Shown one piece after another: positions 1 to 8,992 of a stretch of DNA of 64,000 nucleotides. Position numbers and translations under genes: made by a program. Under the pieces are notes generated by a model, which saw nothing but the letters and a program-made list of their open reading frames with translations, ran no database searches and was not told where the DNA came from. This DNA is from JAJDZL01 sp965221175 (lineage in GTDB: Bacteria; Pseudomonadota; Gammaproteobacteria; Arenicellales; JAJDZL01). Numbering within the stretch: the stretch's first letter is position 1; each line of letters opens with the position of its first letter. The stretch lies in assembly GCA_965221175.1 (NCBI GenBank), contig OZ244867.1:2542001-2606000 (forward strand). The letters run 5' to 3'.

Positions 1-1841
1 TGTTACTGCTACTGTCTTTTTTCTGCCTGACTTATGCATTTATTACTTTTGATTTTTCCGTTGTATATGTCGCCCAGAACTCGAACACGGAACTGCCGCT
101 CATGTATCGAATATCAGCAGTCTGGGGTGCGCATGAAGGTTCACTACTATTGTGGGTGTTGATGCTGGCTGGCTGGACCGCGGCACTGTCTTGGTTTAGT
201 CGCGAGGTTCCGGCAGATTTTCTAGCAAAGGTACTTGCAGTTCTCGGCGTAGTCAGCGTTGGTTTTCTGCTATTTCTGATATTAACTTCAAATCCGTTCA
301 ATCGACTCATTCCGGCCGTAGCCGACGGCAAGGAATTGAATCCATTGCTGCAGGATTTCGGACTGGTTGTTCATCCGCCGATGCTGTACATGGGTTATGT
401 CGGATTTTCCGTTGCGTTTGCATTTGCCGTGGCAGCACTGATCAGCGGGCGACTGGATGCGGCTTGGGCGCGTTGGTCGAAACCCTGGACAAATATGGCA
501 TGGATTTTTTTGACTCTTGGGATCGCACTCGGCAGTTGGTGGGCTTATTACGAACTCGGCTGGGGCGGATGGTGGTTCTGGGACCCAGTGGAAAACGCCT
601 CTTTCATGCCGTGGTTGGTCGGTACTGCACTGATACATTCTCTTGCAGCAACTGAAAAACGCGGCCTATTCAAATCGTGGACCGTATTGCTTGCAATGCT
701 GGCCTTTTCACTGAGTTTGATTGGTGCATTTTTAGTTCGTTCTGGTGTGCTGACTTCCGTACACGCCTTTGCCAATGATCCAACCCGCGGTGTATTTCTT
801 CTTATATTGATTTGTCTTGTGATCGGCGGTTCGCTTGCGATTTATGGATATAGAGCCCCCAGCATTCGTTCAAGCGGGACCTATTCCGTTGTTTCACGCG
901 AAGCCGGCATCCTCCTCAACAATGTATTTTTAGTGACTGCTGCAGCGACCATTTTGCTGGGCACGCTGTATCCGCTTTTTCTGGATGCTCTCGGGCTCGG
1001 AAAAGTTTCAGTGGGTCCACCGTATTTCAATTCTGTATTCATCCCATTGACGCTGCCGCTTGCCGCGCTCGCCGGAATCGGTGCTTTGACACGCTGGAAA
1101 CGCGACCAATTCAGCCGCTTGATGGGTAGTCTTTGGCCGATGCTGGTGTTTAGCCTCGTACTGGGATTGGGATTGCCGTTTTTGAGTGAGGGTCCGTATC
1201 AATGGCTGGCTGCAGTCGGCTTGACATTGGCACTATGGACGGCATCTTCCACTGTTTTCGGATTGCTGGATCGAGTCAAGCGTCGTCCACAGAAAATACG
1301 CGCGCTGATGAATCTGCCTCGCGGTATCTGGGGGATGTCGGTCGCCCATTTCGGAATTGCAGTGTTCGTTGTTGGAGTAACCATGGTCAGCATCTATGAA
1401 AAAGAACAAGATCTGCGCATGGTGCCTGGTGATACCTATGAATTGGGCGGAGTCACCTTTCTTTTTGAAGGTGTGGTGAATAAGACGAAGGACAACTACA
1501 TTTCTTCTTTCGGTACCGTTAAAGCAAGTCGCGAAGGCAAGCACATTGCAACCGTGTTTCCCGAAAAACGCACCTACGCGACTCAAACCAACCCTCTGAC
1601 AGAAGCGGGAATTCGGCCCGGTTTTATCCGCGACCTTTATGTTTCAATCGGTGAGCCTCTGGACACCAATGGTGCATGGAGCTTGAGAATACATATCAAG
1701 CCGTTCGTACGCTGGATTTGGGGTGGTGCAATTTTGATGGCAATTGGTGGATTCCTGGCCGCAACCGACCAGCGGTTGAGGAGTCCGAGCACAAGACGGG
1801 AGCAAATCGCGGCGACCGCGGAAGTTGCCTCTGAGGCATGA
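1..1841 (+). CDS. ccmF: CcmF, cytochrome c heme lyase subunit (5' partial)
   Basis: Inner-membrane subunit of the Ccm (System I) heme lyase that receives heme from CcmE and joins it to apocytochrome c in the periplasm. The frame is open from base 3, well upstream of the first internal ATG at 102, so the gene starts outside the window. Visible hallmarks are the tryptophan-rich WWD motif (GGWWFWDPVENASF, about bases 562-603), many hydrophobic helices and a periplasmic C-terminal part. The stop overlaps the ccmG start (ATGA at 1838-1841), so the genes are translationally coupled. It heads ccmFGHI; ccmABCD lies 50 kb away on the other strand. Family assignment is firm; only the N-terminus is missing. 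Confidence 0.97.
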   Translation, partial: LLLLSFFCLTYAFITFDFSVVYVAQNSNTELPLMYRISAVWGAHEGSLLLWVLMLAGWTAALSWFSREVPADFLAKVLAVLGVVSVGFLLFLILTSNPFNRLIPAVADGKELNPLLQDFGLVVHPPMLYMGYVGFSVAFAFAVAALISGRLDAAWARWSKPWTNMAWIFLTLGIALGSWWAYYELGWGGWWFWDPVENASFMPWLVGTALIHSLAATEKRGLFKSWTVLLAMLAFSLSLIGAFLVRSGVLTSVHAFANDPTRGVFLLILICLVIGGSLAIYGYRAPSIRSSGTYSVVSREAGILLNNVFLVTAAATILLGTLYPLFLDALGLGKVSVGPPYFNSVFIPLTLPLAALAGIGALTRWKRDQFSRLMGSLWPMLVFSLVLGLGLPFLSEGPYQWLAAVGLTLALWTASSTVFGLLDRVKRRPQKIRALMNLPRGIWGMSVAHFGIAVFVVGVTMVSIYEKEQDLRMVPGDTYELGGVTFLFEGVVNKTKDNYISSFGTVKASREGKHIATVFPEKRTYATQTNPLTEAGIRPGFIRDLYVSIGEPLDTNGAWSLRIHIKPFVRWIWGGAILMAIGGFLAATDQRLRSPSTRREQIAATAEVASEA

Positions 1842-2389
1842 GCTTAGTGCAATCGTTTTTTACTCGACCGAAATTCCTGATTCCACTGATCGTATTTCTG
1901 TCGGTGGCTGGATTCTTTGCAGCTGGACTCAAGCTTGACTCCACTCGCGTACCCTCTCCTTTAGTTGGGAAAAGCGCACCGTCATTTAATTTGCCGCTGC
2001 TTCATCTTGAACAAGCTTCATTCAGGCCTGAAGACATGAAAGGGCAAGCTTGGTTGTTGAACGTATGGGCCAGTTGGTGTGTTGCATGCAGAGACGAGCA
2101 TGAGGTGCTTATTGAGTTGAAGGATCGCGGAATACCGATTGTCGGCCTGAACTACAAGGATGAACCTGACGATGCGCTTCGTTGGCTGCAAGATTGGGGA
2201 AACCCGTATCTGGTTACGCCTGTAGCAGACAAGCAAGGTGCGGCGGCGATTGACTGGGGCGTATACGGGGTTCCTGAAACTTTCGTGATCGACCGGTCCG
2301 GAGTCATTGTCTACAAACATATCGGCCCGATTACGTATAACGACGTCACTAGTGTCATTCTGCCGTTGATTGAGGATTCAAAGAGTTGA
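1838..2389 (+). CDS. ccmG: CcmG/DsbE, periplasmic thiol:disulfide oxidoreductase
   Basis: Membrane-anchored thioredoxin-fold protein that keeps the CXXCH cysteines of apocytochromes reduced for heme attachment. The 183-aa product has an N-terminal anchor (residues about 12-31) and a redox motif WCVAC (C81, C84) in a typical WASWC context. A YGVPETFVID segment carries the cis-proline loop of the family. The start ATG overlaps the ccmF stop and the stop overlaps the TTG start of ccmH. Length and order match ccmG of other gammaproteobacteria. Confidence 0.96.
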   Translation: MSLVQSFFTRPKFLIPLIVFLSVAGFFAAGLKLDSTRVPSPLVGKSAPSFNLPLLHLEQASFRPEDMKGQAWLLNVWASWCVACRDEHEVLIELKDRGIPIVGLNYKDEPDDALRWLQDWGNPYLVTPVADKQGAAAIDWGVYGVPETFVIDRSGVIVYKHIGPITYNDVTSVILPLIEDSKS

Positions 2390-2838
2390 AGATATTCCTT
2401 TTCACCTCAATTCTGATTCTGCTTTCAGTACAGCAATTGCATGCTGCAGAAGTGATGCTTGAATTCGACTCCCCCGAGCAAGAGACGAGATTTGAGGAGC
2501 TGTTGGAAGAACTGCGATGCATGGTTTGCCAAAACCAGACTCTTGCGGACTCGAACGCGGGTTTGGCACGGGACTTGCGAAAACGTACATACAACATGGT
2601 TCGCAGCGGCAAATCCAATAATGAAATCATCGAACATATGGTCGAGCGCTTTGGAGACTTTGTTCTGTATCGACCGCCCTTGAAGAAAACGACCGTGCTA
2701 TTGTGGTTTGGTCCCGTCATATTCTTGATTATTGCGGTTTCTACATTCTGGCTATATTCGCACCGTACAAGAAGAAAACCGATTTCCGATTTGAGTCCTG
2801 TCGAGCGCGAGAAAGCGCAACGCTTACTGGACGAGTGA
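2386..2838 (+). CDS. ccmH: CcmH, cytochrome c maturation thiol protein
   Basis: Small membrane protein of the heme lyase complex; its LRCxxC motif handles apocytochrome thiols together with CcmG. The 150-aa product has a signal/anchor segment at residues 1-20, the motif LRCMVCQNQ (C45, C48) and a C-terminal membrane helix near 104-123. The start codon is TTG at 2386, overlapping the ccmG stop by four bases (TTGA). It is the short form of CcmH; the TPR half found in E. coli CcmH is a separate downstream gene (ccmI) here. Confidence 0.95.
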   Translation: MKIFLFTSILILLSVQQLHAAEVMLEFDSPEQETRFEELLEELRCMVCQNQTLADSNAGLARDLRKRTYNMVRSGKSNNEIIEHMVERFGDFVLYRPPLKKTTVLLWFGPVIFLIIAVSTFWLYSHRTRRKPISDLSPVEREKAQRLLDE

Positions 2839-2851
2839 CCATTCGGACAGC

Positions 2852-4123
2852 ATGAGCGTCCTTTTCTTTCTGATCGCAACCGTGCTTGTGTGTATTGCCG
2901 TGGGGTCGCTTGTACGAGTGATTCTGCGAGAGCCGATTTCCCAAGAAGTTGCCCGCGAGCAGAAGAATATCGAAGTAGCCAGGCAACGGCTAGAGGAGCT
3001 CAGACAGAGAATCGCTGTCGGCGAGATAGAATCAGCCGATGTCGAGACCCTGCAGGAAGAGATCGAACGCGGGCTATTGATCGATCTGGATGAAACGAAT
3101 GCTGAAGAAGGTTTTCAGATTCACAGCAGCCGAGATAAAGTCAACCGATGGACTGCTGTTGCTGTTGCTTCGGTGATTCCGATTGTCGCTGGTGCGCTGT
3201 ATCTTGTGCTCGGTCAACCATCAGTCATTTCCAATTCGCCAGTCGCAAATACACAAGTAGCGGACGGTGGTCTACTCGACAATGAAACAAATCTCGAGGC
3301 ACAGGCGTTTGAAGAAAAGACGCAGGAAGTGATGAGACGACTGGCGGAACAACCCGATGATGCTCTGGGCTGGGATACTCTGGCGAGGCTGTTCGTTGCT
3401 CAGGAAAGATTTGCAGAGGCAGCTGGTGCTCTTAAGAAATTTCGGGAACTGACCGGAGACAGTGCTGATGTACTGGTGCGCGAAGCCAACGCACTTGCGT
3501 TTGCAAACAATGGAGAGTTGCGGGGCGAACCGGAATCGTTAATCGATCGCGCACTGGAATTGGACCCGCAACATTTCGGAGCACTGTTTCTAGCAGGCTT
3601 TGCTGTAGCTCTTCGGCAAGATTATCAAAGTGCACTGGATTATTGGCACAAAGCAGAGACTCTGAGTCCAAATGAGGATGTACGTTCTGAAATCAGACGT
3701 TTGATATCAGGTGCAGAAGCCGAAATTGTCGGTACTAGCAGTTCTACCGGTGATGGGGTGTTAACAGTGGCTGCAGGCCAATCAGTACGCGTCAGTGTTT
3801 CTGTCGAACCGGCAATATTGGAACAGGTCGATCCTCAGGATTCAGTTTTTATATTTGCCAGGGCGCTGCAGGGTCCTGCCGTGCCGCTGGCAGTTGTCAA
3901 ACGGCAAGTGAAAGACCTGCCGCTTGTCATTGAGCTGGATGACAACTCGGCGATGGTTCCGAATATGACGATTTCGGCCTTCGATAAAATTTCCATAGTT
4001 GCCCGTATCTCACGATCCGGCGCCCCTCAAGCGGCAAGTGGAGATTTCTTTGGTGAGACTGGGGCAATTGAACCCAAAATAACGAGTGAGGTTGCCGTTA
4101 CAATTTCAGAACAAATACTATGA
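2852..4123 (+). CDS. ccmI: CcmI, TPR apocytochrome c chaperone
   Basis: Presents apocytochrome c C-termini to the CcmFH heme lyase. The 423-aa product has a first membrane helix (residues 2-24), a charged alpha-helical loop, a second helix (about 101-119), then a periplasmic part. TPR-like segments (about 150-290) read AQERFAEAAGALKKF and LDPQHFGALFLAGF. A C-terminal beta-rich domain follows, as in CcmI/CycH proteins. It starts 13 bases after the ccmH stop and closes the ccmFGHI operon. The family is clear from architecture and context; exact TPR limits are approximate. Confidence 0.93.
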   Translation: MSVLFFLIATVLVCIAVGSLVRVILREPISQEVAREQKNIEVARQRLEELRQRIAVGEIESADVETLQEEIERGLLIDLDETNAEEGFQIHSSRDKVNRWTAVAVASVIPIVAGALYLVLGQPSVISNSPVANTQVADGGLLDNETNLEAQAFEEKTQEVMRRLAEQPDDALGWDTLARLFVAQERFAEAAGALKKFRELTGDSADVLVREANALAFANNGELRGEPESLIDRALELDPQHFGALFLAGFAVALRQDYQSALDYWHKAETLSPNEDVRSEIRRLISGAEAEIVGTSSSTGDGVLTVAAGQSVRVSVSVEPAILEQVDPQDSVFIFARALQGPAVPLAVVKRQVKDLPLVIELDDNSAMVPNMTISAFDKISIVARISRSGAPQAASGDFFGETGAIEPKITSEVAVTISEQIL

Positions 4124-4329
4124 CAGATATTATTGAAAGTGCCTGAATGACTGTTTGATTTCAGAAAATTGTAAGGAACAAATGCCGTTCAAAGAGTGTC
4201 AAAAGGAACATATAATTATTTAGAGTATTGAATATGCTATTGATTACCGTTGCGCACTGTGGGAAGGAAATCTACTTTGACGTGTGAAGGAATCAGGCGC
4301 TTAAAATTTGCATGATTGGGAGCAAAGTC

Positions 4330-4854
4330 ATGAAAAGTAAAGTTTATCTGGCAACAGTTTTATTTGGACTCACTGTCGTTGCAGGGAGTACAGTTGTGAT
4401 TGCTGCTTCACCGCCCTCCATAAACGGAGAGGCGCGGGTTATTTCAACCACGGAGCGATATGTTACTGTGCGAGAAGTAAGGCCAACGAAAGAATGTCGG
4501 GAAGTTCAAGTCAGCAGTTCGGGTTCGACTTCTTCGCATACCCCTGAACTTCTAGGTGCAATTATAGGTGGAGCGATCGGAAAAGAATTTGATGACAGCA
4601 GCGATGCTGGGGCTGTTATTGGCGGATTGCTAGGTGCGTCAATTGCCAGCGATATGGAAAAGAAAAATGCCAAGAACAAGGGTTCTAGCGGAACAGAAAT
4701 ACAGTGTGCGACAGTTAACAGGGAAGTTGAAGTACGCAGGGCGGATGGTTATGACGTTACCTACGAATATGATGGACATCTGTTCACCTATAAAATGAAC
4801 AACTATCCAGGCACCACAATTCCGGTACGGGTATTTGTACTTCCAGTTCAATAG
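4330..4854 (+). CDS. Glycine-zipper 2TM envelope protein
   Basis: Exported protein of about 174 aa with a signal peptide ending near VIAAS. It contains a glycine-zipper hairpin (LLGAIIGGAIGKEF ... AVIGGLLGASIASDM), as in 17-kDa surface antigen/SlyB-type proteins, and two cysteines flanking it (KECREV, IQCATV). The C-terminal region is beta-rich with YDVTYEYDGH. An upstream in-frame ATG at 4312 exists, but GGGAG lies at a suitable distance before the ATG at 4330, which I prefer. There is no lipobox cysteine at the cleavage site, so it is probably periplasmic or inserted rather than a lipoprotein. The precise role is unknown; members affect outer-membrane integrity. Confidence 0.75.
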   Translation: MKSKVYLATVLFGLTVVAGSTVVIAASPPSINGEARVISTTERYVTVREVRPTKECREVQVSSSGSTSSHTPELLGAIIGGAIGKEFDDSSDAGAVIGGLLGASIASDMEKKNAKNKGSSGTEIQCATVNREVEVRRADGYDVTYEYDGHLFTYKMNNYPGTTIPVRVFVLPVQ

Positions 4855-4909
4855 GTAAATCGACTGTCGATACTGGTCGGTCACAGACGAGTTCGATCGA
4901 GGAAGCTAT

Positions 4910-6916
4910 TTACAGTTGCATGCCGATTTTCCGGCCCTCGTAGGTTGCAGCCGGTGTTTGTCTGGGCGACAGACAATCTCCGATCACATGAATTTCGAAC
5001 GACTGTTCCCCGGCCAGTTCGTTTTCAAGTTCATTTACGGGTACGTTCACCGTAGCAAGCACAAGGCTGTCGAATTCTTTTTCGACCTCTGATCCATCCA
5101 GCAAGTCCATAATTCCAGCCTGATTTCCGGTCCACTCAGTTACCACTGATTCACAGTAGAATCGGGTTCCGGCTTTGCGCAGTCGTTCCCGCAACGCGAG
5201 GTCAGCGCCAGTTCGTGTGATTTCCCGCCCGACAACCGGGTAGGGCGTTACGATTGAGAGTTCATGTCCTTTTTCAACCATTTGAAGTGCCGTTCCCCCA
5301 GCTTTCCAGGTTCCTACGTCATCAAGCAACAGTACGGACTTGCCCAACTTTGCAGAGCGGTTCATGACGTCCTCCACATCCCAGACATTTTCACAGTCGA
5401 TACCTGGTAACGTGTCGCGAGTCGGTATGCCACGCTGATATCCGGTATGTGATGGAATTGATCCCGTTGCAAGTACTACAGCATCCGCCTCAAACGCAAT
5501 CACATCTTCGGAGAAGAAGGGCGAATTAAACAGAACTTCAACTCCAGTTCGATTGAGCTGTCTCTCAAACCACGCAATAAAGTCAAGAATTTGTCCTCTT
5601 CTCGGCTGCTGTCCGGCTAGTCGAAACTGCCCCCCAAGCTCTGCGGAAGCCTCAATCAAAGTGACATCATGTCCGCGTTCTGCTGCAACCCGAGCCGCTT
5701 CGCAACCTGCAGGACCGCCACCGACAACCAGTATATTTCGGCTGACTTTGGCTTTTGTGAATCGATCTCCGCCCCACTCGAACTCACGTCCGGCTGATGG
5801 ATTGATCAGGCAGCTGATCCAGTAATCCTTGTATCTACGCCCCCAGCACATTTGATTGCAGGACAGACAAGGTCTGATGTCATCAGCACGGCCCTGCATT
5901 GCTTTGTTTGCCAGATGAGGGTCTGCGATTTGCCCTCTGACAATGCTGACCATATCTGCACTTCCAGAGCCGATAACGTAATCTGCGGACTCCGGAGTTC
6001 GTATGTGACTTTCAGCCTGAACTTTTGAATAGGTAACCGCCTCGCGGATTTTTGCTGCAAAGGGAACACCCAGCTGATCTTCGTGCAATGCATTCGGTAT
6101 GATCATTGTACTGTTGTAATACCCTCCAGTACCTATTGTTACATAGTCAAAGAGACCGCGTTCGTCATGGTAACGAGCAATTTCCTGCATGGCATCAAGT
6201 GGCAGCACATCAGACTCGACAGGGTCGTAGCTAGTGCAAACGCCAATAATGAAATCAGGCCCTACTGATTCACGGATTGCTGCAAGCAAGTCTACCGAAA
6301 ACCTCATTCTATTCTGGAAAGAACCACCATAGGAATCGTTTCTCCGATTTGTAAAGGGCGACCAGAACTGCTCAATTATTGCGTTGTAGGCGGCCATCAG
6401 TTCGCATCCGTCGAATCCTGCTTGTTGTGCGCGAGCAGCTGCTCGCGCGAACGAGTCGATTACCTCGACAATTTGATTGTGCGTTATGGCGACGCTGCCG
6501 TCGTGGTCATGCATGGAAGGCATACCGGACGGCGACCAGTTCGGTGCGAAAGAGTTGTCCCAGTCTCCGTGCGCTCCAACATGGTACAGTTGCTGAATCA
6601 TTACGGTTTCATACTCGTGGCAGCTGTCTGTGATTTTGCGAAAGTGCGGAATTATGCTGTCGTCTCCCTGACGAAAATTTCCGCGAGTCAGGACGGCTGT
6701 ACGATGAACTGGAACGGGTTCCACCACAATCATGGCTGCTCCCCCAATCGCTCTTTCCAAGTAATAGCCATGGTGGCGTTCCATTGGGAGTCCGTCAACT
6801 GCCATGTTGGCAGTATGCGCGCCAAAATTCAATCGATGCTTGAGCGTCTTGTGTCCCAGGGTGAGCGGACTGAAAAGATGTTTAAAGTGAGGCTGCCCGG
6901 TTATTTCTGAATTCAC
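4910..6916 (-). CDS. NADH:flavin oxidoreductase, trimethylamine dehydrogenase / 2,4-dienoyl-CoA reductase family
   Basis: The 668-aa product has the three-part layout of trimethylamine dehydrogenase, DgcA and FadH. An FMN TIM barrel (about 1-340) is followed by a 4Fe-4S site with cysteines C350, C353, C357 and C369 (PCLSCNQMC ... C). A dinucleotide-binding half begins at VVGGGPAG (399-404) and includes a second Rossmann region. The barrel motif SPFTNRRNDSYGGS is typical. The segment usually reading HxAHGYL is ELMAAYNAI (172-180) here, so the substrate pocket differs from characterised members. It is the last gene of a probable operon tctC-tctB-tctA-oxidoreductase (33-bp gap). I infer that it acts on the imported compound, perhaps an amine, betaine or unsaturated acid; the substrate is not identifiable. 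Confidence 0.85.
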   Translation of the reverse strand: MNSEITGQPHFKHLFSPLTLGHKTLKHRLNFGAHTANMAVDGLPMERHHGYYLERAIGGAAMIVVEPVPVHRTAVLTRGNFRQGDDSIIPHFRKITDSCHEYETVMIQQLYHVGAHGDWDNSFAPNWSPSGMPSMHDHDGSVAITHNQIVEVIDSFARAAARAQQAGFDGCELMAAYNAIIEQFWSPFTNRRNDSYGGSFQNRMRFSVDLLAAIRESVGPDFIIGVCTSYDPVESDVLPLDAMQEIARYHDERGLFDYVTIGTGGYYNSTMIIPNALHEDQLGVPFAAKIREAVTYSKVQAESHIRTPESADYVIGSGSADMVSIVRGQIADPHLANKAMQGRADDIRPCLSCNQMCWGRRYKDYWISCLINPSAGREFEWGGDRFTKAKVSRNILVVGGGPAGCEAARVAAERGHDVTLIEASAELGGQFRLAGQQPRRGQILDFIAWFERQLNRTGVEVLFNSPFFSEDVIAFEADAVVLATGSIPSHTGYQRGIPTRDTLPGIDCENVWDVEDVMNRSAKLGKSVLLLDDVGTWKAGGTALQMVEKGHELSIVTPYPVVGREITRTGADLALRERLRKAGTRFYCESVVTEWTGNQAGIMDLLDGSEVEKEFDSLVLATVNVPVNELENELAGEQSFEIHVIGDCLSPRQTPAATYEGRKIGMQL

Positions 6917-6949
6917 GGGTATTCAGACCTCCAAGTCTAGTTGTGAGAA

Positions 6950-8461
6950 TTAGGATCGAACGGCTTTTTTTCTTTTTCTTGTAAAGACTTTTACCAACGG
7001 CAACAGTAGGAGAATTATCGCACAGACCATAATCCCTGCAGCAATGGGTCGTTCAAAGAAAATCGCTGGCGAACCATGCCCGATAATCAGTGACTGTCGC
7101 ATGGAAGTCTCGGCAAGCGGTCCCAAAACAATTGCGAGCACTGCGGGCGCCATCGGATAGTCGAGCTTTCTCATCAGATAGCCGACCACGCCGAATAGAA
7201 GCATGAGCCAGACGTCGTGCATGTCGAGAGTGGGCGCATAACCGCCGACGATACAAAGTATGAAGATGGTGGGTGCTAGGATGGTGAACGGTACTCTGAG
7301 TACCCAGATAAATGCCGGAATGAATGCCAGGTTGATCAATAGTGCGAACAGGTTGGCTGCATACAGACTAGCGATCAGTCCCCAGACAAATTCGGTCTGG
7401 TCGATGAACAGTCTGGGTCCAGGCTCAAGTCCCCAAATGACCATGCCCCCCAGCAGAATTGCTGTAGTCGGTGAGCCTGGAATTCCAAGAGTCAGCATCG
7501 GCAGCATGGAACCGGTACTGGCGGAATTATTCGCAGCTTCGGGTGCGGCGACGCCTTTGACGTTGCCTTTGCCGAAGCTTTCTGGATTTTTGTCCATCGT
7601 TTTTGCCACTCCGTATGCCATCAGCGATCCGGGAGTGGCTCCAGCGGCTGGAAGAATACCGACGAAAAATCCGAGAAATGATCCCATCAGCATGGCCATG
7701 ATCGAATCCTTCAATTGGATGATGCTGTTAATAAACTTCTTGAACGAGAGCTCGAGGGTCGATACCTCTACTTCACCTTTGTTGGTTTCGAGCGTCCAGA
7801 GAATTTCTCCGATTCCGTAGATTCCGATTGCGAGTACTAGGAAATTCACACCGTGAAAAAATCCTGGAATATCGAAAAAGATCAGCCGTGGGTCACCGCT
7901 GACAATATCAAGTCCGACTGCACTGAGAACCAGTCCAATCAGAATTGAGAAAAACGTCTTTGGGATGTCATCACCGCCGAGTCCAATGAACGTTGCGAAT
8001 GCAAGCAGCATCAGTGCAAATTCTTCCGGTGCACCAAATCGCAACGCTACCTCTGCTAGAGGCGGTGCGAACATTGTAAAAAGAATCACGGAAATTGATC
8101 CACCCACGAAAGATGCTGTAGCAGCAGCAATCAAAGCTTGATCAGCGAATCCTGCCTTGGCCATCGGTCGACCGTCAAAGGTTGTTGCAACCGCGGTGGA
8201 AGCGCCCGGTATTCCTAGCATGATTGAACTGATTGCACCGCCATACATCGCCCCGTAATAGATGGCTCCGAGGAAGATCACCGCAGAAGTTGGGGGTACC
8301 AGAAACGTCATCGGCAGCAGAATCGCAACTCCATTCACCGAGCCAAGTCCTGGCATGGCTCCGATGAAAAGCCCAACGATGACGCCAACTATAATCATAG
8401 CCAGATTGAGAGGTTCTAGTGCGACGGCAAAGCCGTCTAACAGAAGACTGAGAGTTTCCAT
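6950..8461 (-). CDS. tctA: TctA, large membrane subunit of tripartite tricarboxylate-type transporter
   Basis: The 503-aa polytopic protein has the glycine-rich signatures of the TctA family (PGLGSVNGVAILLP near the N-terminus, YGAMYGGAISSIMLGIPG, and a second related half GILPAAGATPGSLMAYG / LGIPGSPTTAILLGG). It is the pore subunit of a secondary, binding-protein-dependent carboxylate importer. It follows tctB by three bases and tctC upstream. TTT systems carry citrate, terephthalate, propionate, glutamate and others; the substrate here is unknown. Confidence 0.94.
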   Translation of the reverse strand: METLSLLLDGFAVALEPLNLAMIIVGVIVGLFIGAMPGLGSVNGVAILLPMTFLVPPTSAVIFLGAIYYGAMYGGAISSIMLGIPGASTAVATTFDGRPMAKAGFADQALIAAATASFVGGSISVILFTMFAPPLAEVALRFGAPEEFALMLLAFATFIGLGGDDIPKTFFSILIGLVLSAVGLDIVSGDPRLIFFDIPGFFHGVNFLVLAIGIYGIGEILWTLETNKGEVEVSTLELSFKKFINSIIQLKDSIMAMLMGSFLGFFVGILPAAGATPGSLMAYGVAKTMDKNPESFGKGNVKGVAAPEAANNSASTGSMLPMLTLGIPGSPTTAILLGGMVIWGLEPGPRLFIDQTEFVWGLIASLYAANLFALLINLAFIPAFIWVLRVPFTILAPTIFILCIVGGYAPTLDMHDVWLMLLFGVVGYLMRKLDYPMAPAVLAIVLGPLAETSMRQSLIIGHGSPAIFFERPIAAGIMVCAIILLLLPLVKVFTRKRKKAVRS

Positions 8462-8464
8462 TTT

Positions 8465-8959
8465 TTACAGGAAAATATCGTACAACGGATAGAAAAGAGG
8501 TTCGGTTAACCCTTTTGGCAACGTTATGGTAAGTGCGATCTCAAAAAAGAAAAATGTCACAACAGGAAACATCACTGCTAGCGTAATGGTCAGCGGCCAT
8601 GGATGGCGACCGATAAATTTCATATAGAAGATCAAAAGGAGTGGTATTGCACCATAGACGCCGACGAGATAGATTGATCCAATCATGATCGTAAGGGAAA
8701 TTGCACCAGTCAAAAAAATTACGAGCGTTTCGCGGTCCATGTAGGGGGTATCGCCGTGTGTATCAAAGTAACCGCGGAACCAGCGAACAATTGTCCAAAT
8801 ACAACACACTAACATTCCAGCGGAAAGCCAGAATGGAAAAGCCCCACCGCCTGGACCCTCTCGAGGGATCCAGCCGATGGGGAGTTCAGCACTCTTCCAC
8901 ATCAATCCGACAGAAGCAATGGCCATAACTACGGCCATTACCAATTCAGCTTTACGCAT
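8465..8959 (-). CDS. tctB: TctB, small membrane subunit of tripartite tricarboxylate-type transporter
   Basis: The 164-aa protein has four predicted membrane helices, the usual size and topology of TctB. It lies between tctC (33-bp gap) and tctA (3-bp gap) on the same strand. TctB sequences are poorly conserved, so the assignment rests mainly on size, hydrophobic pattern (for example LTGAISLTIMIGSIYLVGVY) and position. Confidence 0.88.
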   Translation of the reverse strand: MRKAELVMAVVMAIASVGLMWKSAELPIGWIPREGPGGGAFPFWLSAGMLVCCIWTIVRWFRGYFDTHGDTPYMDRETLVIFLTGAISLTIMIGSIYLVGVYGAIPLLLIFYMKFIGRHPWPLTITLAVMFPVVTFFFFEIALTITLPKGLTEPLFYPLYDIFL

Positions 8960-8992
8960 TCGTACTACCGGACCGACTTAGACTAGTCGGAT